The notes under the pieces are model-generated. The model worked only from the letters and a program-made list of their open reading frames with translations. It was not told the DNA's origin and did not search any database. Positions 7,049 to 16,528 of a DNA stretch of 42,223 nt are shown piece after piece; the stretch's first letter is position 1; every line of letters begins with the position of its first letter. Origin of the DNA: JBJXHG01 sp046160865 (GTDB taxonomy: Bacteria > Planctomycetota > UBA1135 > GCA-002686595); NCBI GenBank assembly GCA_046160865.1, contig JBJXHG010000121.1:1-42223 (forward strand), given 5' to 3'. The position numbers were made by a program, and so were the translations under genes.

Positions 7049-9226
7049 TCAATCGTCGAGTAACAGCATACGCTCGGCGCCCGGAGCCAGGTTCAGGTTG
7101 CAATCCTGCAATCCACGGCCCTCCGCAGAAACCCGCACGTGGGCGTCGCCGGGGGCGGTCGGGACCACGACCGCGTGGCCCGAGGGCAGGAGCAGCGAGC
7201 ACACGAGCGCACCGGCTTGCTGCACCGTGCATTCGACGGCCGCATGCGGCCCGTTGTACGCGAGCGTCAGGCGCGCGCCGGGCGCGAGCGTGATGGTCGC
7301 CTCGCGCGTCTCGCCCGCGACGACCGTCGCGTGGATCTCAGCGAACGATCCGTCGCGTGCGGATGCGCGGATGCGGTGCGTTCCGCCGCGCAGCGCGCGC
7401 AGCGTGACCTCGCCGCCGCTGCCAGTCCCCACCCAGCGGGTTCTCTCCGAGCCGGACATCGCGACGCGCGCGTCGCGAGCGCGTCGGCTGTTCGCGGTGA
7501 GCACTCGCACCGTGAGCGCTCCGCTGGCATGCGGCACGAGCACGATGTCGCCGCGCCCCGCTTCCACGAAGACGTCGTCGGACAGCGCCCCGCCGACTGC
7601 GTCCAACAAGACCACGCCGTAGCGTCCGGGCACGAGCGGCCCGATCGCGAACTCGCCGGTCGGCTCTACGATCGCGTGGGCGTCGCCGAAACCGTCCGCG
7701 CTGCGTGCGACGACCGCGAGCATGTCTTGCAACGAGCGCGTCGGCGCGCTCGGCAGCGGATCCACGCGACCGTTCACGAAGTAGCCGCGATAAGCAGTGA
7801 GCTCGATCGCGCCGAGTTCGAGGTCGTCGGGCACGCGGACCGCGATGCCGAGCGTGCACAGATCGGACGACAGTTCGCGTGCGCGCAAGCCGACACGCCA
7901 CAAGCCGGGCGGCACGTCGACGAACGTGAAGGATCCATTGGCGTCGGTGCGGCTCGTCGCGACAGTGGGCTCCACGCCGTAAGCCTGGAGTCGCGGTGTC
8001 GTCGTCGCGGCGCGCGTGAGCGCGATGTCGCCGCCCTCGATGGCCGCACCGTGCTCGTCGCGCAAGCGTCCCGTGATGCGCGAGCGTTGCGGCAGGCGCA
8101 CGACGAGCTCGCGCCGCTCGCCGCTCTCCAAGAGCAACGCGCGCGGTTCTTGCGACGAGATCCCACTCTCGTGATCGATCGAGAGTCGCCACGCCGTTGC
8201 GGGCGGAAGGTCGTCGAACCGTGCGACACCCTGCACGCCCGTGAGCTGCGTCCGCGCAGCGGCGAGCCGTGACGACCAATCGAAGTCGTCCGCGCGTGGC
8301 TCGCCCAGCGCGAAGCCGCGCAGCTCGACGCGCGCGCCTTCCACGGCCGTGTCCGTTTCGTCCAGCACCGCTACTCGGAGCTCGGCGGCGGCGACGAGCG
8401 CGACGTCGTATTCGAAGCGTGGGTCGCCGTCGTCCTCGCGCATGCCCTCGAGCGCGAGCGCGTAACCCGGGAACGCGATCTCGACCTGTTCCGCGCTCCA
8501 TGTTTCGAGCACGAGCTCGAACGAGCCGTCGCCGGCCGTCGTGGTTTCCGCGAGCGTCTCGCGCACGGCGTCGCGCTTGCGAAAGCCGCTCCGCGCGGTC
8601 GCGCGCACGTTCGCCGACGCGATCGGTTGCCGGTTGTGTGCGTCGATCACGCGGCCGCGCAGGAGGAAACGGTCGTCGCGCCGCACGCGCAACACCAACT
8701 CCCGCCGCTCGCCTGGCTCGAGCGCAGCGACCGAGACGTGCGTCGTCGTTCCGTTCTGCGACCAGAACGTCCACACGCCGAGATCCGCGTGCGCGGGCAC
8801 GCTGAACTCGGCGACGCCGCTCGCGTCCGTCAGTGGCCGCGTTGCGAGATCGCCGCGCGAGCTTCCGCTTGCCGCGCGCACGGGCGAGACGAGCGTGTCG
8901 CCAACGGCCACCGTGAGTCGCGCGCCGTGCAACGGTGTGCCGTCCTCGATCGCGAGCACGCGGACGACGAGCGTTGCGTCGGTCGACGCGCTCGCCACGC
9001 TGCGCGCGACGTCCGACACGCGCTCGTGCTGCTCCGCGGTGACCGCGTCCGATAGCTCTGCGATCGCCTCGTGCGCGGAGACGGGCTGCTCCGCCAGTGC
9101 GTCGTGTCGTGTCGTCGCGCGCGTTTCGAACAGAAGCAGCCACCCGACGGCGCCGGCGACGAGGAGCAGCGCGAGCGCCGCGAGCACGCGCGCGCGGCGC
9201 CAGCCGATCGGCGTGGGGTGGCTCAC
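7049..9226 (-). CDS. Carboxypeptidase-regulatory repeat protein, paralog A
   Basis: A 725-residue protein with one N-terminal membrane segment (residues 11-31, VLAALALLLVAGAVGWLLLF), so the rest is probably outside the cytoplasmic membrane. The exterior is a string of carboxypeptidase D regulatory-like beta-sandwich domains. Each begins with a strand such as LVVRVLAIEDGTPLHGARLT, LRGRVIDAHNRQPIASANVR or ITGRLRDEHGAAIEGGDIAL and ends in a 'GSFTFVDVPPGLWRVGL'-type turn. No enzyme domain is present. The gene starts four bases after the stop of paralog B and shares its length and domain order, so the two are a tandem duplication and one operon. A structural or binding role at the envelope is likely; the ligand is unknown. 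Confidence 0.85.
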   Translation of the reverse strand: MSHPTPIGWRRARVLAALALLLVAGAVGWLLLFETRATTRHDALAEQPVSAHEAIAELSDAVTAEQHERVSDVARSVASASTDATLVVRVLAIEDGTPLHGARLTVAVGDTLVSPVRAASGSSRGDLATRPLTDASGVAEFSVPAHADLGVWTFWSQNGTTTHVSVAALEPGERRELVLRVRRDDRFLLRGRVIDAHNRQPIASANVRATARSGFRKRDAVRETLAETTTAGDGSFELVLETWSAEQVEIAFPGYALALEGMREDDGDPRFEYDVALVAAAELRVAVLDETDTAVEGARVELRGFALGEPRADDFDWSSRLAAARTQLTGVQGVARFDDLPPATAWRLSIDHESGISSQEPRALLLESGERRELVVRLPQRSRITGRLRDEHGAAIEGGDIALTRAATTTPRLQAYGVEPTVATSRTDANGSFTFVDVPPGLWRVGLRARELSSDLCTLGIAVRVPDDLELGAIELTAYRGYFVNGRVDPLPSAPTRSLQDMLAVVARSADGFGDAHAIVEPTGEFAIGPLVPGRYGVVLLDAVGGALSDDVFVEAGRGDIVLVPHASGALTVRVLTANSRRARDARVAMSGSERTRWVGTGSGGEVTLRALRGGTHRIRASARDGSFAEIHATVVAGETREATITLAPGARLTLAYNGPHAAVECTVQQAGALVCSLLLPSGHAVVVPTAPGDAHVRVSAEGRGLQDCNLNLAPGAERMLLLDD

Positions 9227-9230
9227 GCGC

Positions 9231-11405
9231 TCACCGCGACACCGTGAGCGTGCGCTCGGCGCCGGGCGCGATGTCGATTGCGTGCTCGGTCGTGTCGCCG
9301 CCGGTGCCGATCCTCACCGTCGCGCGACCTGGCGGCAGCAGCGCGAGGACGTCGATCCCCGGCTCGAGCGCGCCCGATGCGATCTGCACGCCGTCGCACC
9401 ACGCTTGCACGAACGTGCCCGCCCCGCGTTCGAGCTTCACGCGCAGCGTTCCACCGCGCACGAGCTCGACGACGACGTCCTCCGTCGTGCGCTCGGATTC
9501 GACGAGCACCGCCTTGCGCACGCCGATCCCGCCGTCCGCGGACCGAGCGAGGACGTCGTACGTGCCGGGCATCAGGTCGCCGAAGCGGAACGATGTCAGG
9601 AACGCGTCGACGGACACGCTGCTCCGCGGGCGGGTACCAGCCTCCTGCAATCGCACGGACGCCTCGATCGGAGCGCGAGTGACGCCATCGACGCAGTGGC
9701 CCGCGATCGCGCCGCCGGCGAGCAGGGTCAGGCGCACGCCGTCTGTTCCGGCGGCGACGACGACCTCGTCCGATGCGCCGCCGAAGCCCGGCCCGTGCGC
9801 GACGAGCGCGTAGTCGCCCGGAATCAGCGGTCCGACGAGGAACGTGCCGTCGTGCTCGATCGTCTCGAGCAGCATCGTTCGCTCGGCGATCACGCGCGCG
9901 GTCACGCGTCCGCCGTTGAGCGGCTTTCCGTTCGCATCGCGCGCTTCGCCGCGGATGAAGAGATCGCGGAACACCGGGAGATCGATCTCGACGGTGCGCG
10001 ACGCGTCCGTGATCTCGATCGTCTGTGCGAGCCCGGCGACTGCGTCCTTCGGCGCGGTGAACCCGTCGCGCGGCGCCGGTCCGATCCACCAACGCCCCGG
10101 CGGGATCGACGCGAACGCGCACGTGCCGCTCGCGTCGGTCGTCTGCTTCGCCGTCGGCTGGTGGACGCCCCGCACGAATAGCTCTGCCTGCTCCGATCGC
10201 GCGGGCACGAGCCAGATCTCCTGATCCTCGACCGCCGTGCCGTGTGCATCGGTGACGCGACAACGCAGCGCATCCACACCGCGGATGCGGATGTGCAGCT
10301 CGCGCGTCTCGCCCGGCGTGAGCACGATCGGATCGCGCTCCTTCCACAGCTCGGCGTCGGCACACGTGATCGTGAGCGCGAGCCCCGTGCTCGGACGCAA
10401 GTCGTCGAACTGGGCGCGGCCGTCCGCGTCGACGCGCGCGCGCCACAGCTGTCCGACATTGCGGCGCACGGTGAAGCCGATCTCGTTCAACGTGCGCTCG
10501 CCGTCGTGCGCGTTGCCGAGCAACTCGACGTCGAGTGGCTCGCGCGGCTCGGCACGTTCGTCGGTGATGTGCACGTCGAGTCGCGCCGCGCGGCGCAGGA
10601 GGATCGTGTGCTCGCCTTTCGCCGCGTCTTCGGCGGACGGCACGAACGAGACCGTGGTCGCGAAGCCAGGCGCCGCGACTTCGAGCACGTCCGTCTCGCC
10701 CGCGTGCACGCGCAACTCGTAGCTCCCGTCGGCGCGCGTGGTCGTGCTCGCGATCGTCAACGGCGCCCTCTTCGCGCGGTACACGCGCACGCCGCGGCGC
10801 TGCACGCGCACGTGCGCGCCGGCGATCGGGGAGCCGTCGTCCTCGGCGAGCACCGATCCGCGCACGAGCGAGACGCTGCACTCGAGTGGCACGGCGACGT
10901 CGCGCGTTTCGCCGATCGCGAGTGCCGGCACATCCACGTCCGCCGTGAGGCAGCTCCACGTGCTCAGTCGCAGCTCGATAGCCGCCTGCGCGGGCACCGT
11001 GATCGCCACGACGCCGTGCTCGTCGGTCAGTGCGCGCTGTCGGCGCAAGACCTCGGGCACCAAGGGGCCCTCGGCGATCGCGGTGATCTGGACGCCGGCG
11101 AGCGGAAGCTCGTCGACGCGCGTGACCGCGCGCACGTTCAACGTCGCGGTCGAATCCGTTGCGGCGGGAGTCTCCGCTTCCGGTGCCTGCGCAGCGATGG
11201 CCTCGACGATGCGCTCGGCGGATTGGTCCGCTGCGGAGAGCGACGCCGGCGCGTCGAGCACCGCTTCGGCTTCGCGCGTGTCGCTCGTCGTCTCCGCCAC
11301 CTTCATCGCCGGCTGGGGCGTCGAAGTGCTCGATCGGACGAGGCCGAGCACGATCGCTGCGGCGACGACGAGTGCAACGAGGAGCGCGATCGAACGTGCG
11401 TGCAC
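9231..11405 (-). CDS. Carboxypeptidase-regulatory repeat protein, paralog B
   Basis: Same architecture as its neighbours: a membrane segment at the N-terminus (SIALLVALVVAAAIVLGLV), an Ala/Glu-rich linker, then repeated regulatory-like beta-sandwich domains (for example VRGSVLAEDDGSPIAGAHVR and FIRGEARDANGKPLNGGRVT) to a C-terminal domain ending APGAERTLTVSR. I choose the GTG at 11405, giving 724 residues, because it places the membrane segment at the very N-terminus as in the paralogs. An ATG at 11486 would add 27 unlike residues and overlap the upstream promoter region. It is the first gene of a two-gene operon with paralog A and is divergent from paralog C, 129 bp away. Confidence 0.82.
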   Translation of the reverse strand: MHARSIALLVALVVAAAIVLGLVRSSTSTPQPAMKVAETTSDTREAEAVLDAPASLSAADQSAERIVEAIAAQAPEAETPAATDSTATLNVRAVTRVDELPLAGVQITAIAEGPLVPEVLRRQRALTDEHGVVAITVPAQAAIELRLSTWSCLTADVDVPALAIGETRDVAVPLECSVSLVRGSVLAEDDGSPIAGAHVRVQRRGVRVYRAKRAPLTIASTTTRADGSYELRVHAGETDVLEVAAPGFATTVSFVPSAEDAAKGEHTILLRRAARLDVHITDERAEPREPLDVELLGNAHDGERTLNEIGFTVRRNVGQLWRARVDADGRAQFDDLRPSTGLALTITCADAELWKERDPIVLTPGETRELHIRIRGVDALRCRVTDAHGTAVEDQEIWLVPARSEQAELFVRGVHQPTAKQTTDASGTCAFASIPPGRWWIGPAPRDGFTAPKDAVAGLAQTIEITDASRTVEIDLPVFRDLFIRGEARDANGKPLNGGRVTARVIAERTMLLETIEHDGTFLVGPLIPGDYALVAHGPGFGGASDEVVVAAGTDGVRLTLLAGGAIAGHCVDGVTRAPIEASVRLQEAGTRPRSSVSVDAFLTSFRFGDLMPGTYDVLARSADGGIGVRKAVLVESERTTEDVVVELVRGGTLRVKLERGAGTFVQAWCDGVQIASGALEPGIDVLALLPPGRATVRIGTGGDTTEHAIDIAPGAERTLTVSR

Positions 11406-11534
11406 GAGGTGCGATTGTAGCCGTGCGTTCGCTCCATGCTCGCGCGCGCTGGTCGCGTGGTATGGTCGCGGTGGAGAGAGTCGCATGCGCCATGACGTAG
11501 CTCGTGCTCGATTCGAGGCACAGAACGCAAGCCG

Positions 11535-13727
11535 ATGACTCGCCGTCTCGTCGCGATCGCGTTCTTGCTTGCGCTGCTCGTGCTCGGGGTATGGTCTCTG
11601 CGGCCGAAGAGCGATCCCTTCGTCGCCGAAGCGCCCGCGATTCCGTCAGTACAAGAAGGACGCAGGGTCGCACTCGATGGATCGGGCGAACGAGACACGG
11701 AGCGCGCGTCGCCGGTCGCGTGGGAGACCACGCTCGCACCGGTCGAGCCGATCGCCGACCCCCAACCAGCAGAGGCGCTCGACGCCACGCTGGTCGTCCG
11801 CGTGATTGACAAACGTACTGCGGCGCCGCTCGACGGCCTCCGCGTCGGCGCGCAACGCGAGACGTCCACCAAGCGCGTGTTCCGATCGTCGAAGGAGAGT
11901 CGCGGCGCGATCGACAGCCGCTTGACGTCCGACGAGCGCGGTGAGGTCGAGTTCGCGTGCCCGTCCGGCGTGACGATCGACGTCTTCGCCGTCGGTCACG
12001 ACGACGTCGGCCGTGCGCGCGATCGCATCTCCGCGCTCGCGGTCGGCGAACGTCGCGTCGTCACGCTGCGAGTTGCGACAGGGGCGGACCTCGAGTTCTG
12101 CGGCCGAGTCATCGCCGAAACGGACCGCACACCGATCGCGGACGCGTGGGTCACCCTCCAGGTCGCGGACGAGCCGCGGCGCTCGGCGCAGACGGACGTC
12201 GACGGACGATTTCGTGTCGAGTGCTCATCGTGGAAGGAGCCGCTCGTGCGTGTTTTGGCACGTGGCTTCGCACCGCGCATCGTGTACGTCGGCGAAGGTC
12301 ATCGAACTCCCGAGCGCGCGCTGGAGATCGTCCTGCCGCGCGCGGCGACGCTCGAGGTGTTCGTGACTGGAGCCGTCGACCCCCGTCGCACCGTGAGCGT
12401 GACGGTGAGTGCGCGCGGCGGCGATCTCGTCGCGGCGGCCGGTTCGAACGTCGGTGTCACGTGGCGCGGCGACGACTTCGAGTGGGGCGAGCTGGCGTTG
12501 CCCGACGATCCGGCACGCTTCGAGAACCTTCCGTCGCGCATTCCGCTGTCGCTGACGGTCGAGCACCGCGACCGCATCGTGCGCTGCGAGCCGAGCTCGA
12601 TCGTCCTCGCGCCGGGCGAGCTGCGTCGAATCGAGATTCCGTTCGAACAGGACAAGGCCATGGCGCGCGTGTTCGGGCGCGTCGTCGACGAGAACGGCGA
12701 CCCGATCGTGGAGCGCACGGTCTGGCTCGTCGCAACGGGCGCGCAGGAGCGCGAGTGCTACCTGGACGCGGACTTGCACAAACCGTCCGATGCGAGCTCG
12801 ACGGATGAGTCGGGAATGTTCGAGCTCCTCGGCGTTCGCGGCGGAACGTGGTGGGTCGGGCTGGCCCCGCCGAGAGCCCCCGAGGAGTCGGTACCCGAGC
12901 CGGGTCATTCGCGCGCGCGCTGGATCGAAGTTCCGTCGCACGGCGAAGACGTGCGTGTTGATCTCGTCGCGCACCGCGGACTGTTCGTTGCCGGACGCAT
13001 CGTCGGTCCACGCGGCGAGATCGTGACCCACGGCATCGTGCGCGCGATCCCGGAGGACGCACGCGGACTCTTGGCGGGGGACGTCGCATCGGACGGAAGC
13101 TTTTCGATCGGTCCGCTCGCTCCCGGACAATTCCAACTGCTCGCGCGCGCCGACCGATTCGGCTCGTCGCGAGGGGAGCTCTGCTCGGCTGGCGACACGA
13201 ACGTCGTCGTCGAGCTCGACGGTGCGGCGCGCACCGATGGCACCGTGCGCGACGGCGACAGCGGCGCACCCGTGAGCGCGATCGTCTCGATCTCGTGGAC
13301 CGATGCGACCGGTCGGCGCGGCTTCCTCGTCTCGCCGACCGCAGACGACGGTCGCTTCCAGCGCGAGCTCGACGGCGGCCGGTACACGTTGCTCGCGACG
13401 ACGGGGGACGGCCGAATCGGAATGACGAGCGGCGTCGAGCTGCGGACGGGTGGCGTCGCCGAAGACGTCGAGATCCTCGTTCGCACTGCCGGCGGCACCG
13501 TGCGCGCGACGTATCGAGGTCACGACGAGCACGTCGAGCTCCATCTCGTTCGCGACGGAATTCTCGTCGGCGCGCATCGAGTCGCGCGCGGCGCGAGCGT
13601 AGACATGGTCATCCCGGCGGGCCGCATCGTCGCGAACTGGCGCAACGAGCTCGGAGTCGCGCACGAGGAGAGCTTCGATCTCGCCGTCGGCGAAGTGCAC
13701 GACATCGCGTTCGAGTCGGCGAAGTGA
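11535..13727 (+). CDS. Carboxypeptidase-regulatory repeat protein, paralog C
   Basis: A 730-residue paralog of the two minus-strand neighbours, in the opposite orientation. Residues 5-22 are a membrane anchor (LVAIAFLLALLVLGVWSL), residues 23-85 a low-complexity linker, and the rest a chain of regulatory-like domains including FCGRVIAETDRTPIADAWVT, VFGRVVDENGDPIVERTVWL and FVAGRIVGPRGEIVTHGIVR. The internal phrase FSIGPLAPGQFQLLARA matches FLVGPLIPGDYALVAHG of paralog B and FAIGPLVPGRYGVVLLD of paralog A at the same place, so the duplications cover whole genes. The ATG at 11535 starts just before the membrane segment. It may share a divergent promoter region with paralog B. Function is unknown beyond an exported, probably adhesive or structural, role. 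Confidence 0.85.
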   Translation: MTRRLVAIAFLLALLVLGVWSLRPKSDPFVAEAPAIPSVQEGRRVALDGSGERDTERASPVAWETTLAPVEPIADPQPAEALDATLVVRVIDKRTAAPLDGLRVGAQRETSTKRVFRSSKESRGAIDSRLTSDERGEVEFACPSGVTIDVFAVGHDDVGRARDRISALAVGERRVVTLRVATGADLEFCGRVIAETDRTPIADAWVTLQVADEPRRSAQTDVDGRFRVECSSWKEPLVRVLARGFAPRIVYVGEGHRTPERALEIVLPRAATLEVFVTGAVDPRRTVSVTVSARGGDLVAAAGSNVGVTWRGDDFEWGELALPDDPARFENLPSRIPLSLTVEHRDRIVRCEPSSIVLAPGELRRIEIPFEQDKAMARVFGRVVDENGDPIVERTVWLVATGAQERECYLDADLHKPSDASSTDESGMFELLGVRGGTWWVGLAPPRAPEESVPEPGHSRARWIEVPSHGEDVRVDLVAHRGLFVAGRIVGPRGEIVTHGIVRAIPEDARGLLAGDVASDGSFSIGPLAPGQFQLLARADRFGSSRGELCSAGDTNVVVELDGAARTDGTVRDGDSGAPVSAIVSISWTDATGRRGFLVSPTADDGRFQRELDGGRYTLLATTGDGRIGMTSGVELRTGGVAEDVEILVRTAGGTVRATYRGHDEHVELHLVRDGILVGAHRVARGASVDMVIPAGRIVANWRNELGVAHEESFDLAVGEVHDIAFESAK

Positions 13728-13853
13728 CGCATCGCGCGCAGAGCTGCACGCTTTTCGTTTTGCTCACGCACACTCGACGACCTGCTTACCGGCCGAAGGC
13801 GCGGCGCCACGACTCTTGCTCGTGACTCGCTCTCGCCCCACTCGGAGACCCAC

Positions 13854-14756
13854 ATGCTCATCGCCGTCACGACCGCATCGCTCTTCGCTCTCGCGCCGCA
13901 GGCTGGTCACGCACCACTGCCGTTCCGCCGCCTGACGCACACGGTGCATGCGTATGCGTGCTTTGCGCCAGACGGCAAGTCGCTCGTCTACCAGTCGAAC
14001 GCCGCGGGCAGCTTCGACCTGTACGTGATCCAGCTCGACGGCTCGGGCGGCAAGCTGCTCGTCGAGGGTCCCGCGCACGACATCACGCCGATGTGGTCGC
14101 CGGACGGGAAGGCGCTCGCGTTCGTGTCGGAGCGCACCGGCAACCGCGACGTGTTCCTCGCCAACGAGAACGGCGAGAGCTTGCGCAACCTGACGAGCCA
14201 TCCTTCCGCCGACATCCATCCGTTCTGGTCGGCCGACGGCAAGCGCCTCTTGTTCTCGAGCAATCGCGGCAACGCGAGCACGGACGACTACGACCTCTAC
14301 GAGATGGCGGCCGACGGCACCGACGTGCGCCGCATCACGAGCGGACCCGACGTCGACACGTACGCGTCGTGGTCGCCGGACGGACGACGCATCGTCACGC
14401 GCCGCGTCGTGAGCGGGAACAACGAGGTGTTCGTGATGGACCGCGACGGCAAGAACGCGCTGAACCTGACGAACGCACCGACCTATGACGGCTGGCCCGT
14501 GTGGTCGCCGGAGGGCAAGCGCATCGCGTACGCGGGTGGGCCGGCTGACGGCAATCACTACATCTTCCTCGTGAACCCAGACGGGACGAACCGCGTGCAG
14601 CTCACGAACGCTGCGCCCGGGATGCCGTTCTGCTACGACACGCAGCCGTCGTTCTCGCACGACGGCCGCTGGCTCGCGTTCACGCGCTACCGTCCGATGA
14701 GCGACTACGAGAGCTCCGAGATCTACCTCTACGACCTCGCGACGCAGAAGAGCTGA
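13854..14756 (+). CDS. TolB-like PD40 beta-propeller protein, exported
   Basis: A 300-residue protein made of WD40-like PD40 repeats. After a short N-terminal hydrophobic stretch (MLIAVTTASLFALAPQAG, likely signal peptide), repeats carry the hallmark WSPDGK-type motif: FAPDGKSLVYQS, WSPDGKALAFVS, WSADGKRLLFSS, WSPDGRRIVTRR, WSPEGKRIAYAG and FSHDGRWLAFTR, that is six blades. Between them, phrases such as DLYVIQLDGSGGKLL and EVFVMDRDGKNALNLTN complete each blade. The fold is as in TolB, but the TolB N-terminal domain is missing, so it is a stand-alone propeller, probably periplasmic. The next gene starts three bases after its stop codon, so the two are co-transcribed. Ligand unknown. Confidence 0.88.
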   Translation: MLIAVTTASLFALAPQAGHAPLPFRRLTHTVHAYACFAPDGKSLVYQSNAAGSFDLYVIQLDGSGGKLLVEGPAHDITPMWSPDGKALAFVSERTGNRDVFLANENGESLRNLTSHPSADIHPFWSADGKRLLFSSNRGNASTDDYDLYEMAADGTDVRRITSGPDVDTYASWSPDGRRIVTRRVVSGNNEVFVMDRDGKNALNLTNAPTYDGWPVWSPEGKRIAYAGGPADGNHYIFLVNPDGTNRVQLTNAAPGMPFCYDTQPSFSHDGRWLAFTRYRPMSDYESSEIYLYDLATQKS

Positions 14757-14759
14757 CGC

Positions 14760-16214
14760 GTGAAGCTCGTGCACCTCGCAATCGCCTTGGCAGCCTCCCT
14801 CGTCGCGTCGCGTCCGTACGCCGCGAGCTCACGCGCTGCGCATGAGCTCGCCGGCAGCTGGAGCGGAACGTTGGCGTGCCCCGACGGCTCGACGCCGGTG
14901 TACTTGCGCTTCGACGAAGCGGAGGACGGCACGACGAGCGTGCGCTTCGACGTGCCGCTCACGAACATCTACGCGGCGCCGTTCGGCAAGCTGACGGAGA
15001 AGGACGGCGGCTACGAGCTGTCGCCGGGTTTTCGCTTCGTGCTCGCGGGCGACGTGCTCACGTTCACATTCCCGTTCGGCGACCGGAAGTTCCGCGCGGA
15101 GCTGAAGCGCGGAGCGACGCCGCTGCCCGAAGCTCCGCACGCGGCGACGAAGATCGTGCAGCCGGCGTGGACCTTCGCGACGAAAGGCGCCGTGTGGTCG
15201 TCGCCGGCGGAACGTGACGGGCACGTGTACTTCGGCAGTGCCGACGGAAGCGTGTACGCCGTGCGTGCGAAGAGTGGCGAGCGCGCGTGGAGCACGCCGA
15301 CCGGCGGTGCCGTCATGGCGCGACCGACGATCGCGGGTGCACATGTCTTCGTTCCGTCCGATGACGGCTTCTTGTGGAAGCTCGACGCGGCGAGCGGCGC
15401 GAAGCTCTGGACCGCGGACTTGCACGGTGCGTCGGTGAAGCGCGATCTGCCGCACGAAGGCGTGTCGAAGTACGACTACCTCGCGTCCGCCGCGACGATC
15501 GAGGAGAGCACGGTGTACGTCGGTAGCGCCGACGGAAAGCTCTATGCGCTCGACGCCGCGACTGGCGCCGAGAAGTGGAAGTTCGAGACGAAGGGTCTCG
15601 TGCGCTCGACACCGGCCATCGCGGGCGGGCTCGTCGTGTTCGGCAGCAACGACGGCTCGGTGTACGCGGTCAATGCGCGCGGCGAGCTCGCGTGGAAGCA
15701 CGCGACGGGCGATGCGGTCACGTCGTCGCCGCTCGTGCACGACGGCCGCGTGTACATCGGCAGTCGCTCCGCCGACGTGTTCGCGTTCGACGCGGCGGAC
15801 GGCAAAGTGCTCTGGCGCTCGTGGTACTGGTTCTCGTGGGTCGAGTCGTCGGCCGCAGTTCGCGATGGCGTGCTGTACGTCGGCTCGTCGGACTACCAGC
15901 GCGTGTGCGCGATCGACGCAGACGACGGTCGCGTCGCGTGGACGTTCGACACCGACGGCTCGGCGTGGTCATCGCCGGCGGTGACGGACTCGAGCGTGTT
16001 CGTGGGAGCCACCGGCGTCGTCGGTTACGCCGCTGGCCATCGCGGTGCGTTCTTCGCGGTCGAGCGCGCGAGCGGCAAGGAGCGCTGGCGCTTCGCGGTG
16101 GAACCCGCGTCCGGCGACTACACGTACGGCTTCGCGTCCTCGCCGGCCGTCGCGGACGGTCTCGTGTTCGTCGGCGGGCTCGACGGGAAGCTGTACGCGT
16201 TCCCGGAGCGGTGA
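14760..16214 (+). CDS. PQQ-like (BamB-type) beta-propeller protein, exported
   Basis: A 484-residue exported protein. It begins with GTG at 14760, three bases after the stop of the TolB-like gene, giving a signal peptide (KLVHLAIALAASLVASRPYA). Residues 30-130 form a small N-terminal domain (LAGSWSGTLACPDGSTPVYL) of lipocalin-like appearance. From residue 135 PQQ-like repeats follow, each with the VYFGSADGSVYAVRAKSGE or VYVGSADGKLYALDAATGAE pattern, about seven in all. No metal or PQQ ligands of the alcohol dehydrogenases are evident, so it is more likely a BamB-type scaffold or binding protein than an enzyme. Its stop lies just before the palindromic element at 16220-16506. Confidence 0.88.
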   Translation: MKLVHLAIALAASLVASRPYAASSRAAHELAGSWSGTLACPDGSTPVYLRFDEAEDGTTSVRFDVPLTNIYAAPFGKLTEKDGGYELSPGFRFVLAGDVLTFTFPFGDRKFRAELKRGATPLPEAPHAATKIVQPAWTFATKGAVWSSPAERDGHVYFGSADGSVYAVRAKSGERAWSTPTGGAVMARPTIAGAHVFVPSDDGFLWKLDAASGAKLWTADLHGASVKRDLPHEGVSKYDYLASAATIEESTVYVGSADGKLYALDAATGAEKWKFETKGLVRSTPAIAGGLVVFGSNDGSVYAVNARGELAWKHATGDAVTSSPLVHDGRVYIGSRSADVFAFDAADGKVLWRSWYWFSWVESSAAVRDGVLYVGSSDYQRVCAIDADDGRVAWTFDTDGSAWSSPAVTDSSVFVGATGVVGYAAGHRGAFFAVERASGKERWRFAVEPASGDYTYGFASSPAVADGLVFVGGLDGKLYAFPER

Positions 16215-16219
16215 TCGAC

Positions 16220-16506
16220 GCGCATGCGTGTGGCGCGTCCTCGCGCCACACGCTTCAAACGGCGAGGACCCGTGTCAGCTGCCTTGCGCTCGCTGTGACG
16301 CGCATCTCGCGAGCGGTGACGGATCCCCGTTGCGCGGCTGCGACATGGAGTCCTGTCGACTCGCAGTCGAACCGAACGCTCTCGAACAGGCGCCACGGCG
16401 ATCGAAAGCCAAAGGCAAGCTGCAACCGCACAGTTAGGCGTTCGCAGCCGACACGGGGCCCCGCCGTTTAAAGCATGTCGCGCGAGGACGCGCGACATGC
16501 ATGCGC
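16220..16506. repeat. 287-bp palindromic element with covarying terminal hairpins
   Basis: The two halves are inverted copies of each other. The left arm at 16220-16285 matches the complement of the right arm at 16441-16506 over more than 60 bases with few changes (shared cores gcgcgtcctcgcg, aaacggcg, cccgtgtc). Each arm holds its own 12-bp hairpin, at 16226-16253 (loop tcct) and 16473-16500 (loop agga). The two stems differ at two places, and at both the pairing partner has changed to keep the pair. The element fills the gap between two convergent genes. No gene is visible in it. Confidence 0.85.
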
Positions 16507-16528
16507 TCCGAGCGCAGGCGCTCGGAGC
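16505..16528 (-). terminator. Hairpin directly after the SDR stop codon
   Basis: gctccgagcgc at 16505-16515 pairs perfectly with gcgctcggagc at 16518-16528, next to the stop codon of the SDR gene. There is no T tract. Together with the flanking palindromic element it probably ends the minus-strand transcript. Confidence 0.55.
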
